The notes beneath the pieces are model-generated. The model ran no database searches. It saw only the letters and a program-made list of their open reading frames with translations, and was not told the origin of the DNA. DNA of 64,000 nt from Jiangella alkaliphila (GTDB lineage: Bacteria > Actinomycetota > Actinomycetes > Jiangellales > Jiangellaceae): contig NZ_LT629791.1 of the NCBI RefSeq assembly GCF_900105925.1, positions 2,763,278 through 2,827,277 of the forward strand, given 5' to 3'. Positions within the stretch are counted from its first letter, which is position 1. The number at the start of each line of letters is the position of its first letter. The translations under genes and the position numbers were made by a program. This document shows positions 34,047 through 41,950 of this stretch, piece by piece.

Positions 34047-34118
34047 GTTGATCTTGGAGTTGTTCGGCCATCTATCGGACATTTCGCCACGGAATTGCCG
34101 AAGAACTCCAAGATCAAC
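34047..34118. repeat. Palindromic element of the GTTGATCTTGGAGTT type
   Basis: Two 22-base arms (34047-34068 and 34097-34118) are complementary with a single mismatch around a 28-base loop. The left arm begins GTTGATCTTGGAGTT. It sits between convergent genes and may also terminate transcription. From memory, sequences of this kind recur between genes of other high-GC actinomycetes, so it is probably a dispersed repeat. Confidence 0.8.
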
Positions 34119-34140
34119 GGAGTCGCGGGCGGCTCTGGGG

Positions 34141-34692
34141 TCAGAGGGCGGCCCGGGCGGCCTCGATCAGCGCCACGACGCCGCCACCGAGCGGTTCCGG
34201 GAGGTCGTCGTAGCCGAACCAGCCGAGGTCGTGCGACTCGTCGCTGACCGCCGGCACCGCTCCGGCCGGCGCCAGGGCCAGGTACTGGACGTCCAGGTGT
34301 TCCTCGACGACGCCCGGCCGGCACGGCGCCGGGTGGCGGTCCAGCTTGATCGGCCGCCCGCCGGCGCCGAGCGTCAGCCCGGCGATGCCGCTCTCCTCGG
34401 TCGCCTCGCGCAGCGCCGTCGCCGCGAGCGAGCCGTCGCCGTCCTCGCAGTGCCCGCCGGCCTGCAGCCAGACGTTCGCGCGGCCGTGCAGGAGCAGCAG
34501 CACCCGCTCGGCGACAGGGTCGACGATCAGCGCGCTGCCGGTGAGGTGGGCGGGGACGCAGTCGCGCCGCATGGCCCGCGGCTGGGCGCTCAGGACGTCG
34601 AGGTACCCCGTCCGTAGCCGGTCCTGCTCAGGCGACGGCGCGGCCCACCCCCTCAGCACGGCGACGGCGTCGGCGTGCAGCGGGTCGGTCAT
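34141..34692 (-). CDS. Nudix hydrolase
   Basis: A 183-residue Nudix protein. The box is GGHCEDGDGSLAATALREA followed by TEESG, close to consensus GX5EX7REUXEEXGU. An N-terminal helical extension of about 45 residues precedes the fold. The ATG at 34692 overlaps the TGA of the DUF2342 gene (TGATG), so it is translated after it. The substrate is unknown. Confidence 0.85.
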   Translation of the reverse strand: MTDPLHADAVAVLRGWAAPSPEQDRLRTGYLDVLSAQPRAMRRDCVPAHLTGSALIVDPVAERVLLLLHGRANVWLQAGGHCEDGDGSLAATALREATEESGIAGLTLGAGGRPIKLDRHPAPCRPGVVEEHLDVQYLALAPAGAVPAVSDESHDLGWFGYDDLPEPLGGGVVALIEAARAAL

Positions 34693-36041
34693 CAGGACGG
34701 GCTGCCGCCGTTCTCTTCCTCGGGCGGCGCCGGGGTGTCGTCGAGGCCGGACATGTCGAAGTCGACCGGTGTGAGGAACGCGGCCGGGTCGGCGAGGTCG
34801 TCGGCCGACGGCATGAGGTCGGGGTGCGCCCAGACGGCGTCGCGGCCGTCGGCGCTGCGCGCCTCGCGGACCTCGGCCCAGAACGCGGCCGCCTCGCGCA
34901 GCTTGCGCGGGCGCAGCTGCAGCCCGACCAGCGTCGCGAAGGTCTGCTCGGCCGGGCCGCCGGACGCGCGCCGGCGGCGGACGGTCTCGCGCAGCGCCGC
35001 CGCGGACGGCAGCCGGTCGGCCGTCGCCTGCGTGACGACGTCGTCGACCCAGCCCTCGACCAGGGCCAGCGCCAGCTCGAGGCGGTCGAGCGCGGCCTGC
35101 TGCTCGGGCGTCGTCGGCACGTCGAACAGCCCGCCCTCGAGCGCCTCCTGGATCGCCTCGGGACGCTGCGGGTCGATCTCGCGCATCTTCTCCTCGATGG
35201 CGCTGGTGTCGACGCTGACGTTGCGGGCGTACTCCTCGACCAGCGCGATGACGTGTGCGCGCAGCCACGGCGCGTGGCTGTAGAGCCGCACGTAGGCGGC
35301 CTCGCGCAGCGCGAGGTACAGCGTGACGTCGCGCGGCTCGACCCCGAGGCCCTCGCCGAAGGCGCGGACGTTGGCCGGCAGCAGCGCCGGGTGCCCGGCG
35401 GCCAGCGGCACGCCGATGTCGGCCGAGCCGACCACCTCGGCGGCCAGCTTGCCGATGCTCTGGCCCACCTGCGCGCCCCACATGGAGACGCCGACCTGCT
35501 GCATCATGCCGACCAGCGGGCCGGCGGCCTGCGCGACCTCGGGCGGCAGCGACTTGCTCATCGCCTCGGAGACCCGGGCGGCCAGCGGCTCGACGAGGTC
35601 CTTCCAAGCGGCCTGGGTGCCCTCGACCCACTCGGCCCGGCTCCACGTGCGCGGCGACCCGCCGGTGGACGGGAACGAGGTGGCGTCGTCGAGCCAGGTG
35701 TCGGCCAGCCGGAACGCGTCGTCGACCTCGCGCCGGTCGGTGCCGCTGACCGAGCGGTCGCCGGAGGCCGAGACGACCTCGCGCGCGGCCTGGTTGGCGA
35801 GGTCCCAGTTCACCGGACCGCCGGACCAGGAGAACATCTGGCCCAGCTGCTGGAACATGGCGCCGAGGTCGGGGCTGCCGCCGGGACCGCCCGGACCACC
35901 CGCGCCGAACATGCCGAAGAGGCCGCCGAACGGATCGTTCGGGCCGGAGCCGCCGGCCCCGCCGGAGCCTGGACCGGGCTTCTCGGGCCGGTTGTCGTCC
36001 GGGTCGTCCTCGGAATTGAAACCGAAGGGGACATCATTCAT
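34692..36041 (-). CDS. DUF2342 family putative zinc-dependent metalloprotease
   Basis: A 449-residue actinobacterial protein. Residues about 15-60 are Gly/Pro-rich (GPGSGGAGGSGPNDPFGGLF), followed by the conserved helical DUF2342 core (WDLANQAAREVVS, LPPEVAQAAGPLVGMMQQVG, GHPALLPANVRAFGEGLGV). Databases label the family a putative zinc protease; HVIALVEEYA could supply ligands, but this is not proven by reading. It corresponds to mycobacterial Rv3195. It is divergent from the epimerase gene. Confidence 0.86.
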   Translation of the reverse strand: MNDVPFGFNSEDDPDDNRPEKPGPGSGGAGGSGPNDPFGGLFGMFGAGGPGGPGGSPDLGAMFQQLGQMFSWSGGPVNWDLANQAAREVVSASGDRSVSGTDRREVDDAFRLADTWLDDATSFPSTGGSPRTWSRAEWVEGTQAAWKDLVEPLAARVSEAMSKSLPPEVAQAAGPLVGMMQQVGVSMWGAQVGQSIGKLAAEVVGSADIGVPLAAGHPALLPANVRAFGEGLGVEPRDVTLYLALREAAYVRLYSHAPWLRAHVIALVEEYARNVSVDTSAIEEKMREIDPQRPEAIQEALEGGLFDVPTTPEQQAALDRLELALALVEGWVDDVVTQATADRLPSAAALRETVRRRRASGGPAEQTFATLVGLQLRPRKLREAAAFWAEVREARSADGRDAVWAHPDLMPSADDLADPAAFLTPVDFDMSGLDDTPAPPEEENGGSPS

Positions 36042-36083
36042 GGCAGCGCCTCGGGCAGGATGGGAAGCGTTCGGGAGCGCCTC

Positions 36084-37223
36084 ATGCGTTCCACGGTAGT
36101 CGTTGAAGGGGATTTCGTGGGCAGACAGTCGGGCCGGGTTCGCGCTGGGCGCAACGGCGGCGACGGCTTGGTGATCGCGGTCACCGGCGCCGCCTCCGGC
36201 GTCGGGCGCCTGCTGGCCGCACGGCTGGCCGCCAGCGACGACGTCGCCGAGGTGGTGGGCCTCGACGACTCGCGCGGCGACGTCGACGGCGTCACCTGGC
36301 GCGTGATGGATCTCACCGATCCCGCCATCGTCACGCGGCTCGCCGGCGTCGACGCCGTCGTGCACGCCGCGGTCGACATCGGCATCACCGACGACACCGC
36401 CGTCCGCTCGCACCGCAACGTGCGCGGCACCCAGACGATCCTCACGGCGTCCGCGGCGGCCGGCGTCAAGCACGTCGCCGTCCTCACCAGCGCGATGGTC
36501 TATGGCGCGCAGGCCGACAACCCCGTCCCACTGGACGAGGACGCGCCGCTGCGGGCGGAGCCCGACGGCTCGGTCATCAGTGACCTGCTCGAGATCGAGG
36601 ACCTCAGCGCGCGGGCACCGCGGTCGCACCCGGGCATGTCGGTGACGGTGGTCCGCCCGGCCGCCGTGGTCGGCCCGGGCATCGACACCGTCCTGACCCG
36701 GCACTTCGAGGCGCCCCGGCTGCTGGTGGTGCGCGGCAGCGAGCCGGCCTGGCAGTTCTGCCACGTCGACGACCTCGCGTCCGCGCTGGAGTACGTCGTG
36801 CTGCACGGCGTCGCCGGCCCGGTCGCCGTCGCCAGCGAGGGTCACCTCGACCAGGCGAGCGTCGAGGAGCTGTCCGGCCGCAGCCGCATCGAGCTGCCCG
36901 CGTCGTTCGCGTTCGGCACCGCGCAGCGGCTGCACCGCCTCGGCGTCACGCCGGCGCCGGCCAGCGAGCTGCACTACGTCACCCGGCCGTGGGTGGTCGC
37001 GGGCGACCGGCTGCGCAAGGCCGGCTGGCAGCCCGAGCACGACAACGCCGGCGCGCTGCGGGCGCTGATGGAGGAGGTCGGCGGCCGGCACGCGCTGGCG
37101 TCGCGGCGCATCGGCAAGCGCGACGCCGCCACCGCGGCCACCATCGGCGCCGCCGGCGCCACCGTCGCGATCCTCGGGACGGCGGTCGTGATCCGCAAGG
37201 CGCGCCGCCGGAAGCGGAGCTGA
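36084..37223 (+). CDS. NAD-dependent epimerase/dehydratase-like protein
   Basis: A 379-residue extended-SDR-like protein. The nucleotide motif GAASGVGRLL is near residues 39-48. YGAQADNP supplies the catalytic-region Tyr, but the usual YxxxK is not clear, so enzyme activity is uncertain. The last 25 residues include a hydrophobic stretch (TIGAAGATVAILGTAVV) and a basic RKARRRKRS tail, suggesting C-terminal membrane anchoring. ATG 36084 has GGGAG upstream; GTG 36117 with AAGGGGA is nearly as good. It is followed after three bases by moaE. Confidence 0.78.
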   Translation: MRSTVVVEGDFVGRQSGRVRAGRNGGDGLVIAVTGAASGVGRLLAARLAASDDVAEVVGLDDSRGDVDGVTWRVMDLTDPAIVTRLAGVDAVVHAAVDIGITDDTAVRSHRNVRGTQTILTASAAAGVKHVAVLTSAMVYGAQADNPVPLDEDAPLRAEPDGSVISDLLEIEDLSARAPRSHPGMSVTVVRPAAVVGPGIDTVLTRHFEAPRLLVVRGSEPAWQFCHVDDLASALEYVVLHGVAGPVAVASEGHLDQASVEELSGRSRIELPASFAFGTAQRLHRLGVTPAPASELHYVTRPWVVAGDRLRKAGWQPEHDNAGALRALMEEVGGRHALASRRIGKRDAATAATIGAAGATVAILGTAVVIRKARRRKRS

Positions 37224-37226
37224 GCG

Positions 37227-37649
37227 ATGGACGTCATCCGGCTGCTCGATGTGCGGCCCGGTCCGCTCTCCGTCGACGAGGTGCTGGCCGCCGTGTCCGA
37301 CCGCGGCGCCGGCGGCACCGTCGTCTTCGTCGGGACGGTCCGCGAGGCCGACGGCGGCCGGGGCGTCACGAGCCTCGACTACGAGGCGCACCCCTCTGTC
37401 GGCGAGGTGTTGCGGACGGTCGCCGAGAAGGTCGCCGCCGAGCACCCGCTGCGCGCACTGGCCGCCGTCCACCGCGTCGGCCATCTCGAGATCGGCGACC
37501 TCGCCGTCGTGGTCGCGGCCGCCGCGGCCCACCGTCAGGAGGCCTTCGCCGCCTGCCGTCAGCTGATCGACGACCTCAAGCGCGAGGTCCCGATCTGGAA
37601 GCATCAGCGCTTCGACGACGGCAGCGAGGAGTGGGTCGGCTCGCCCTGA
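37227..37649 (+). CDS. moaE: Molybdopterin synthase catalytic subunit MoaE
   Basis: A 140-residue MoaE. The active-site region KREVPIWKHQ has K118 and K125, and HRVGHLEIGD is at 82-91. FVGTVRE and DYEAH near the N-terminus are also family marks. With MoaD thiocarboxylate it converts precursor Z (cPMP) to molybdopterin. No MoaD gene was found here, but MoeZ, which loads sulfur on MoaD-like carriers, is at 7.0-8.2 kb. The ATG lies three bases after the epimerase stop. Confidence 0.93.
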   Translation: MDVIRLLDVRPGPLSVDEVLAAVSDRGAGGTVVFVGTVREADGGRGVTSLDYEAHPSVGEVLRTVAEKVAAEHPLRALAAVHRVGHLEIGDLAVVVAAAAAHRQEAFAACRQLIDDLKREVPIWKHQRFDDGSEEWVGSP

Positions 37650-37658
37650 AAACTCAGG

Positions 37659-37686
37659 TGAAACGCGCACCGCTCCCCGTCGCGTC
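37659..37686 (+). promoter_or_regulatory. Possible ECF-type promoter of the sigma-factor gene
   Basis: TGAAAC (37659-37664) and CGTC (37683-37686) resemble ECF -35 and -10 elements, but the 18-base spacing is longer than usual. It would fit autoregulation of the sigma factor. Confidence 0.3.
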
Positions 37687-37718
37687 TTCATGGTGAGGAC
37701 GACGAACGGAGGCTGGCC

Positions 37719-38225
37719 GTGGCCGGCGACCCACAGGGCTTCACCGAGTTCGCCGCGTCCAGCAGCGGGCGGCTGTTCCGGACCGCCTGGCTGATGACCG
37801 GCGACTGGCACTTGGCCGAGGATCTCGTGCAAGAGACTCTCGGCAAGGTGTACGGCGCGTGGACGAAGCGCGCCCGGCCCGACGACCCGGCCGCGTACGC
37901 CCGCACGACGCTGATGCGCACGTTCTTCACGCACCGGCGCAGGCGCGGGTCGGCCGAGCGGCCGTCCGACTCGCTGCCGGAGCGGCCGGCCGGCGAGACG
38001 GACGTCGCGCTGAGGGTCACGCTCATCGACGCGCTCGGCCGGCTCGACGCGAAGGACCGGGCGGTCCTGGTGCTGCGCTACTGGGAGGACCGCAGCGTCG
38101 AGCAGACCGCAGCCGACCTGGGCCTGTCGGCCGGCGCGGTGCGGTCGCGCTGCTTCCGCGCGCTCGACCGCCTGCGCGACGTCCTCGGCACCGACGACCC
38201 GACCATGAGCGGAGTAGCACGATGA
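37719..38225 (+). CDS. ECF RNA polymerase sigma factor (SigE-family type)
   Basis: A 168-residue ECF sigma factor. Region 2 begins FTEFAASSSGRLFRTAWLMTG and includes AEDLVQETLGKVY; region 4 includes VLVLRYWEDRSVEQTAADLG and AVRSRCFRALDRLR. The pattern fits the actinobacterial SigE-like subfamily (around 170 residues). GTG 37719 has a GGAGG site. The stop overlaps the next gene by four bases (ATGA), suggesting that gene encodes its regulator. Confidence 0.88.
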   Translation: MAGDPQGFTEFAASSSGRLFRTAWLMTGDWHLAEDLVQETLGKVYGAWTKRARPDDPAAYARTTLMRTFFTHRRRRGSAERPSDSLPERPAGETDVALRVTLIDALGRLDAKDRAVLVLRYWEDRSVEQTAADLGLSAGAVRSRCFRALDRLRDVLGTDDPTMSGVAR

Positions 38226-39544
38226 CCATCGAAGACGAGCTCGAGCTCGCCCTGCGGGCCGAGGCACTGCGACTCGACCCGCCCGTCCAGATCCTCGTCG
38301 ACGGCGGCGTGGCGCGTGGCCGCGAGTTGCGGCGCCGGCGCCGGTCCCGGCTGGCCGTGGGCGGAGCCGCCCTGGTCGTGGCGGCCAGTGTCGGCGGCCT
38401 CGTCGCGGCCCCCCTCATCGGCGCCGACGACGATCCCGCCACGACGGACGACGCTCCGGTCGCGTCCGGCGCTGACGCGGCGCCGCCGGCCGCCGAGGTC
38501 GCCGAGATCGACGCCGACGCCGTCCTCGACGCCGTCGTGGCGTTGCTGCCGCCCGGCGAGGTCACCGAGGCCAGCGCTGAGACGCTCGAACCGGCGTCGG
38601 CCTGGTACCAGTTCCGCTACGACGACGGCGACGGCGCCAGCTGGATGATGGGGTCGGCTGTCGTGGCTGCCCCGGGCTGGGAGATCCCGGAGTGCCCGGT
38701 GATCGTCAACGGGAGCTCGTGCGAGGTGCAGACGCTCGACGACGGCACGGTGCTCATGCTCACGGCGGGGCCGTACTACCCGCAGCCCGACCGCGAGCCC
38801 GACCGTCTGCTCTGGAGCGCGACCGCCGTGGCGCCGAGCGGCTTGCGCGTGTCCCTCGGCGAGATGAATACGCCGACCGAGAAGGATTCCGAGCCGACCC
38901 GCGACGAGCCGCCGTTGTCGCTGGACCAGCTCGCCGCGGTCGTCACCGACGGCGTCTGGGCCGAGCTCACCGCGGGGGTGCCGGCCGATTCGGCCGAGCA
39001 GCGCGCCGCGGAGGACGCCGCGGAGGAGGCTGCCGCCGCGGAAGCCGCCGAGCTCGAGGCGTCTGTGGCGGCGCAGGCACTGGCCGCGTCCCTCGGTCCC
39101 GACTGGGTGCCCACTCCGGACGGGTTCGCCGAGCCTGGCCCGGCGGCGCTGGAGGGGTTGCCCTCCGGGTACACGGCGGGTCCGGCGATCGTCGACGACC
39201 TCAGCTCCGGCCTGACCCTGGCGGAGCTCTGCGTCGCCGGCGAGGAGAAGGGCTCCGTCAACGAGGGCTGCGTCGCGGACACGGCGCCGGGCGGCGAGCC
39301 GGTGCACGTCCAGTGGGGAGGCACGGTGCCGGACGGCCCCTACGCCCAGGAGTCGCTCGAAGACAGGGTCAGCGTCCTCGTCGCCGACGACGCCGGGTTG
39401 CTGCTGCGAGCGAGCATCTGGGTCGCCGAGCCCGCCGAGGTCTCGACCCCGCAGCGTCGGGCCGAAGCCCGCGCCTGGCTGGAGCAGCGGGTCGACGGCC
39501 TCGCCCGCGCGGTGACCGCCGCTGCCGCCGAACAGCGGGGCTGA
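38222..39544 (+). CDS. Single-pass membrane protein coupled to the ECF sigma factor (putative anti-sigma)
   Basis: A 440-residue protein. The N-terminal 38 residues are cytosolic and end in an Arg-rich segment (ARGRELRRRRRSR). One membrane helix spans about residues 43-65, and a large external part follows, with an Ala/Glu-rich stretch near 260-285 and four cysteines. The ATGA overlap and topology suggest an anti-sigma factor, but the cytosolic part lacks a recognisable zinc-binding anti-sigma motif and the external domain is unusually large. No family was recognised. Confidence 0.7.
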   Translation: MTIEDELELALRAEALRLDPPVQILVDGGVARGRELRRRRRSRLAVGGAALVVAASVGGLVAAPLIGADDDPATTDDAPVASGADAAPPAAEVAEIDADAVLDAVVALLPPGEVTEASAETLEPASAWYQFRYDDGDGASWMMGSAVVAAPGWEIPECPVIVNGSSCEVQTLDDGTVLMLTAGPYYPQPDREPDRLLWSATAVAPSGLRVSLGEMNTPTEKDSEPTRDEPPLSLDQLAAVVTDGVWAELTAGVPADSAEQRAAEDAAEEAAAAEAAELEASVAAQALAASLGPDWVPTPDGFAEPGPAALEGLPSGYTAGPAIVDDLSSGLTLAELCVAGEEKGSVNEGCVADTAPGGEPVHVQWGGTVPDGPYAQESLEDRVSVLVADDAGLLLRASIWVAEPAEVSTPQRRAEARAWLEQRVDGLARAVTAAAAEQRG

Positions 39545-39598
39545 CCACGTACTCTTACGGTGTCCGTGCCCCGTTCACCGTGAGGACCGCCCAGACCG

Positions 39599-40648
39599 AT
39601 GACCCGCCGATCCGCGACGCTGGCCGTCGCCGGTGCCCTGATCGTCGCGCTCGTCGCGGTCGCGTCCATGTTCAACCTGCCCTACGTCGTGTACTCGCCC
39701 GGCCCGGTCGAGGACACGCTGGGGGAGTGGAACGGCCAGCAGGTCATCCAGATCGAGGGCGCCGACGTCTACCCGACCGAGGGCGTCCTCGACCTGACGA
39801 CGGTCGGCGTCACGTCCGCTGACGCCGACCTCGACCTGCTGACGGCGCTGCGGGCGTGGATCGACCCCGACCGCGCGGTCGTCCCGCGTGAGCTGGTGTA
39901 CCCCGAGGGCACGACGGCCGAGCAGTCGCGGCAGCAGAACGCCGCGATGCTGGCCAACTCGCAGCAGAACGCCGAGGTCGCCGCGCTGCGCAAGCTCGGC
40001 TACGACGTGCCCGCGAGCGTGGTCGTCGACGCCGTCGTCGCCGACGCACCGGCTGACGGCGTCCTCGAGCCGGGCGACATCGTGGTGTCCGTCGACGGCA
40101 CCGCGGTCGCCGCGCCCGAGGACGTCGTCGACGCCGTCACGGCGCACGAGCCCGGCGAGACCGTCTCGTTCGTCATCGACCGCGACGGCGAGCAGCTCAC
40201 CGAGGACATCGAGACCATCGCCGCCGAGGACGACGGCCGGGCGCTGGTCGGGTTCAGCCCGACGCTCGGCTTCGACCTGCCGGTCGACATCGCCATCGGC
40301 ATCGACGAGCGCATCGGCGGCCCCAGCGCCGGCATGATCTTCGCCGTCGCCATCTACGACACGCTGACCCCGGGCGCGCTCCTCGACGGCACCCACGTCG
40401 CCGGCACCGGCGAGATCAGCCCCGACGGCGAGGTCGGCGCGATCGGCGGCATCCAGCAGAAGATCGCCGCCGCCAACCACGACGGCGCCGAACTGTTCCT
40501 GGCGCCGGCCAGCAACTGCGACGAGGCGGTCGGCGGCAACAACGGCGACATGCGGGTGGTCCCCATCGAAACCCTCGACGACGCCGTCAGCACCATCGAG
40601 TCGTTCGTCGCCGGCGACACCGACGACTTGGCCAGTTGCCCCAGCTGA
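39599..40648 (+). CDS. PDZ-domain Lon-type (S16) serine protease, YlbL family
   Basis: A 349-residue membrane-anchored protease. An N-terminal helix (about 8-26) is followed by an external PDZ domain (about 130-205, DGVLEPGDIVVSVDGT) and a Lon-type proteolytic domain. The catalytic dyad is visible: Ser243 in GGPSAGM and Lys288 in GGIQQK, 45 residues apart as expected for Lon. By synteny it matches mycobacterial Rv3194c. ATG 39599. The substrates are unknown. Confidence 0.9.
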   Translation: MTRRSATLAVAGALIVALVAVASMFNLPYVVYSPGPVEDTLGEWNGQQVIQIEGADVYPTEGVLDLTTVGVTSADADLDLLTALRAWIDPDRAVVPRELVYPEGTTAEQSRQQNAAMLANSQQNAEVAALRKLGYDVPASVVVDAVVADAPADGVLEPGDIVVSVDGTAVAAPEDVVDAVTAHEPGETVSFVIDRDGEQLTEDIETIAAEDDGRALVGFSPTLGFDLPVDIAIGIDERIGGPSAGMIFAVAIYDTLTPGALLDGTHVAGTGEISPDGEVGAIGGIQQKIAAANHDGAELFLAPASNCDEAVGGNNGDMRVVPIETLDDAVSTIESFVAGDTDDLASCPS

Positions 40649-40680
40649 TCGGGTCTGCGGGGTTGGCCGGGGGTGTTGCC

Positions 40681-40836
40681 GAGTTGGCCGTCCCCCTGCT
40701 GCCCATTTTCTTAGCCGTGAACGCGCGCCTCAAGCCCGGCGCCTTTGCTGGTTGCGGTGGTCTGTGGTTGGGGGCTCTGGACTTGACCCGCGCGTCCCCG
40801 GTCTAAGAACGGGCAGCCATCAGGGGGACGGGGGAG
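40681..40836 (+). repeat. Palindromic intergenic element, copy 2 of 3
   Basis: Outer arms are GTCCCCCTG (40690-40698) and CAGGGGGAC (40821-40829). Inner arms at 40710-40734 and 40782-40807 start and end with CTTAG/CTAAG and pair through CGCGCG, though the base sequence differs from copies 1 and 3. It lies 33 bp after the protease gene. Confidence 0.85.
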
Positions 40837-40852
40837 TGTGGCGACGGGCGGG

Positions 40853-40947
40853 TCGTGGTCTGGCGTTACGTCGTGGTCTGCCGTTACGCGAAATGGCGGA
40901 TTCTGGGCTCGAGGCGTGACTGCGGATCAGGACGTAACGGCAGACCA
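40853..40947. repeat. Tandem 18-mer plus 15-bp inverted repeat
   Basis: An 18-base unit beginning TCGTGGTCTG occurs twice in tandem (40853-40870 and 40871-40888) with one difference. TGGTCTGCCGTTACG at 40874-40888 is the perfect reverse complement of 40933-40947. It lies between palindromic element copies 2 and 3. Confidence 0.75.
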
Positions 40948-40970
40948 GGACCCCGGCACTCACCAACCTG

Positions 40971-41058
40971 GGTGTGGAGCGCGTCCTGGCTGTGAGGCGC
41001 GAATTCGGGCCCGAAACGGGTGTTCGGTGCGCCTGAGACCCAGGACGCGCCTCACGCC
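40971..41058. repeat. 30-base imperfect inverted repeat
   Basis: Arms at 40971-41000 and 41029-41058 pair at most positions; the core GCGTCCTGG matches exactly and three C/G swaps break the stem. The centre contains GAATTCGGGCCCGAAA. It directly precedes element copy 3. Confidence 0.7.
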
Positions 41059-41086
41059 CAGGAAGCCAACGGTGCATATCGGGCGG

Positions 41087-41244
41087 GGTGTGCCCGGTTC
41101 TTCCCCGTCCCCCTGATAGCTGCCAGTTCTTAGGCCGGGCGCCCGCGGGTCAAGCGGTCCCGTCGGCGCGAAGCGCCCCATAGTCCGCTTGAGGCGCGGG
41201 TGCGCGGCTAAGAGAATGGGCAGCAGGGGGACGCCCAACTAGGC
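41087..41244 (-). repeat. Palindromic intergenic element, copy 3 of 3 (inverted)
   Basis: This copy has opposite orientation to copies 1 and 2. Outer arms are at 41107-41115 and 41224-41232. Read on the minus strand it shares with copy 1 both flanks (CCTAGTTGG on one side, GGGGAAGAACCGGGCACACC on the other) and GGCAGCTATCAGGGGGACGG. The inner stem bases differ from copy 1 but still pair. Confidence 0.85.
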
Positions 41245-41273
41245 AGACTCCCGGCGAACCCCGGCCCACCGGC

Positions 41274-41801
41274 TTACTGGAACGTCTCCGCCAACGCGTT
41301 GCCCAACTCGGGCGACAACTCCGCACCCAGGACCAGCTCGTCGTCCGCCTCGTGCCCGCGGATGCGCAGCGCCGAGGCCCGGCGTCCATCCCGGAGGACG
41401 CCGACCACGACGCGGACGTCGGAGCGGTCGGGGTGCTGCGCCGCCCAGCGAGCGGCCGCGCCGTCCTCGTCGGGCATCTGCTCCTCGGCGCCGGGCGGCA
41501 GCACGATGCGCTCGAGCACCAGTGCGCAGCCGGTGACGGTCTCGGGCCAGGTGATCTCGAGCAGGAGGTCCTCGATCGGCCGGCCGGCGACATCCTGTTC
41601 GATCGGGGTGAGCGAGTCGGGGGACGCGCCCGGCTCGATGCCGATGTCGGCGGCCAGCGCGGGCTCGCGCGACAGCAGGTCGGCGGTCGGCGCCAGCGCG
41701 TACAGCCGGGCCGGCTGGTCCCACCCGTCGTCGCGGACGTGCTGTTCGATCTCCGCGATCGCGCGGACCAGGGCGCTCGGCTGGTCGTCCGTCGTGCTCA
41801 T
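41274..41801 (-). CDS. PPA1309-family protein
   Basis: A 175-residue cytosolic protein of the actinobacterial PPA1309 family, starting MSTTDDQPSALVRAIAEIEQ; other typical segments are WDQPARLYALAPTADLL and GHEADDELVLGAELSPELG. The function is unknown. The gene is commonly divergent from the UPF0182 gene, as here. GACGAT six bases before ATG 41801 suggests a leaderless transcript. Confidence 0.85.
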   Translation of the reverse strand: MSTTDDQPSALVRAIAEIEQHVRDDGWDQPARLYALAPTADLLSREPALAADIGIEPGASPDSLTPIEQDVAGRPIEDLLLEITWPETVTGCALVLERIVLPPGAEEQMPDEDGAAARWAAQHPDRSDVRVVVGVLRDGRRASALRIRGHEADDELVLGAELSPELGNALAETFQ

Positions 41802-41807
41802 GGCGGA

Positions 41808-41813
41808 ATCGTC
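41808..41813 (-). promoter_or_regulatory. Leaderless-type -10 box of the PPA1309 gene
   Basis: GACGAT on the minus strand lies six bases before the ATG. The surrounding 12-mer GCATGCGACGAT is identical to the one upstream of flippase-like paralogue 1 (11364-11375 region). Confidence 0.5.
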
Positions 41814-41950
41814 GCATGCGCGGCGACGTCCCGGGAAACCGGTCACGGCCCGGCGTCGAACGGGTCACGGTTCGTCATTGACCGTCCGCTGACAGCGATG
41901 TTCCGACCGCGGTTCGGAATCGCGATGGCCAGTGAGATAGTTTTCCAGGG

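Noticed and set aside
36060-38267. Minus-strand extension of the DUF2342 frame to 1191 codons
   Set aside because: Composition is that of an antisense shadow; the conserved MNDVPFGF start at 36041 is typical of the family.
40838-41095. CRISPR array
   Set aside because: The repeats are one tandem 18-mer and inverted repeats; there are no regularly spaced direct repeats or cas genes.
40820-41238. Protein-coding ORFs of 85-92 codons in the palindrome block
   Set aside because: They cross the repeats, lack ribosome-binding sites and show no recognisable domain.
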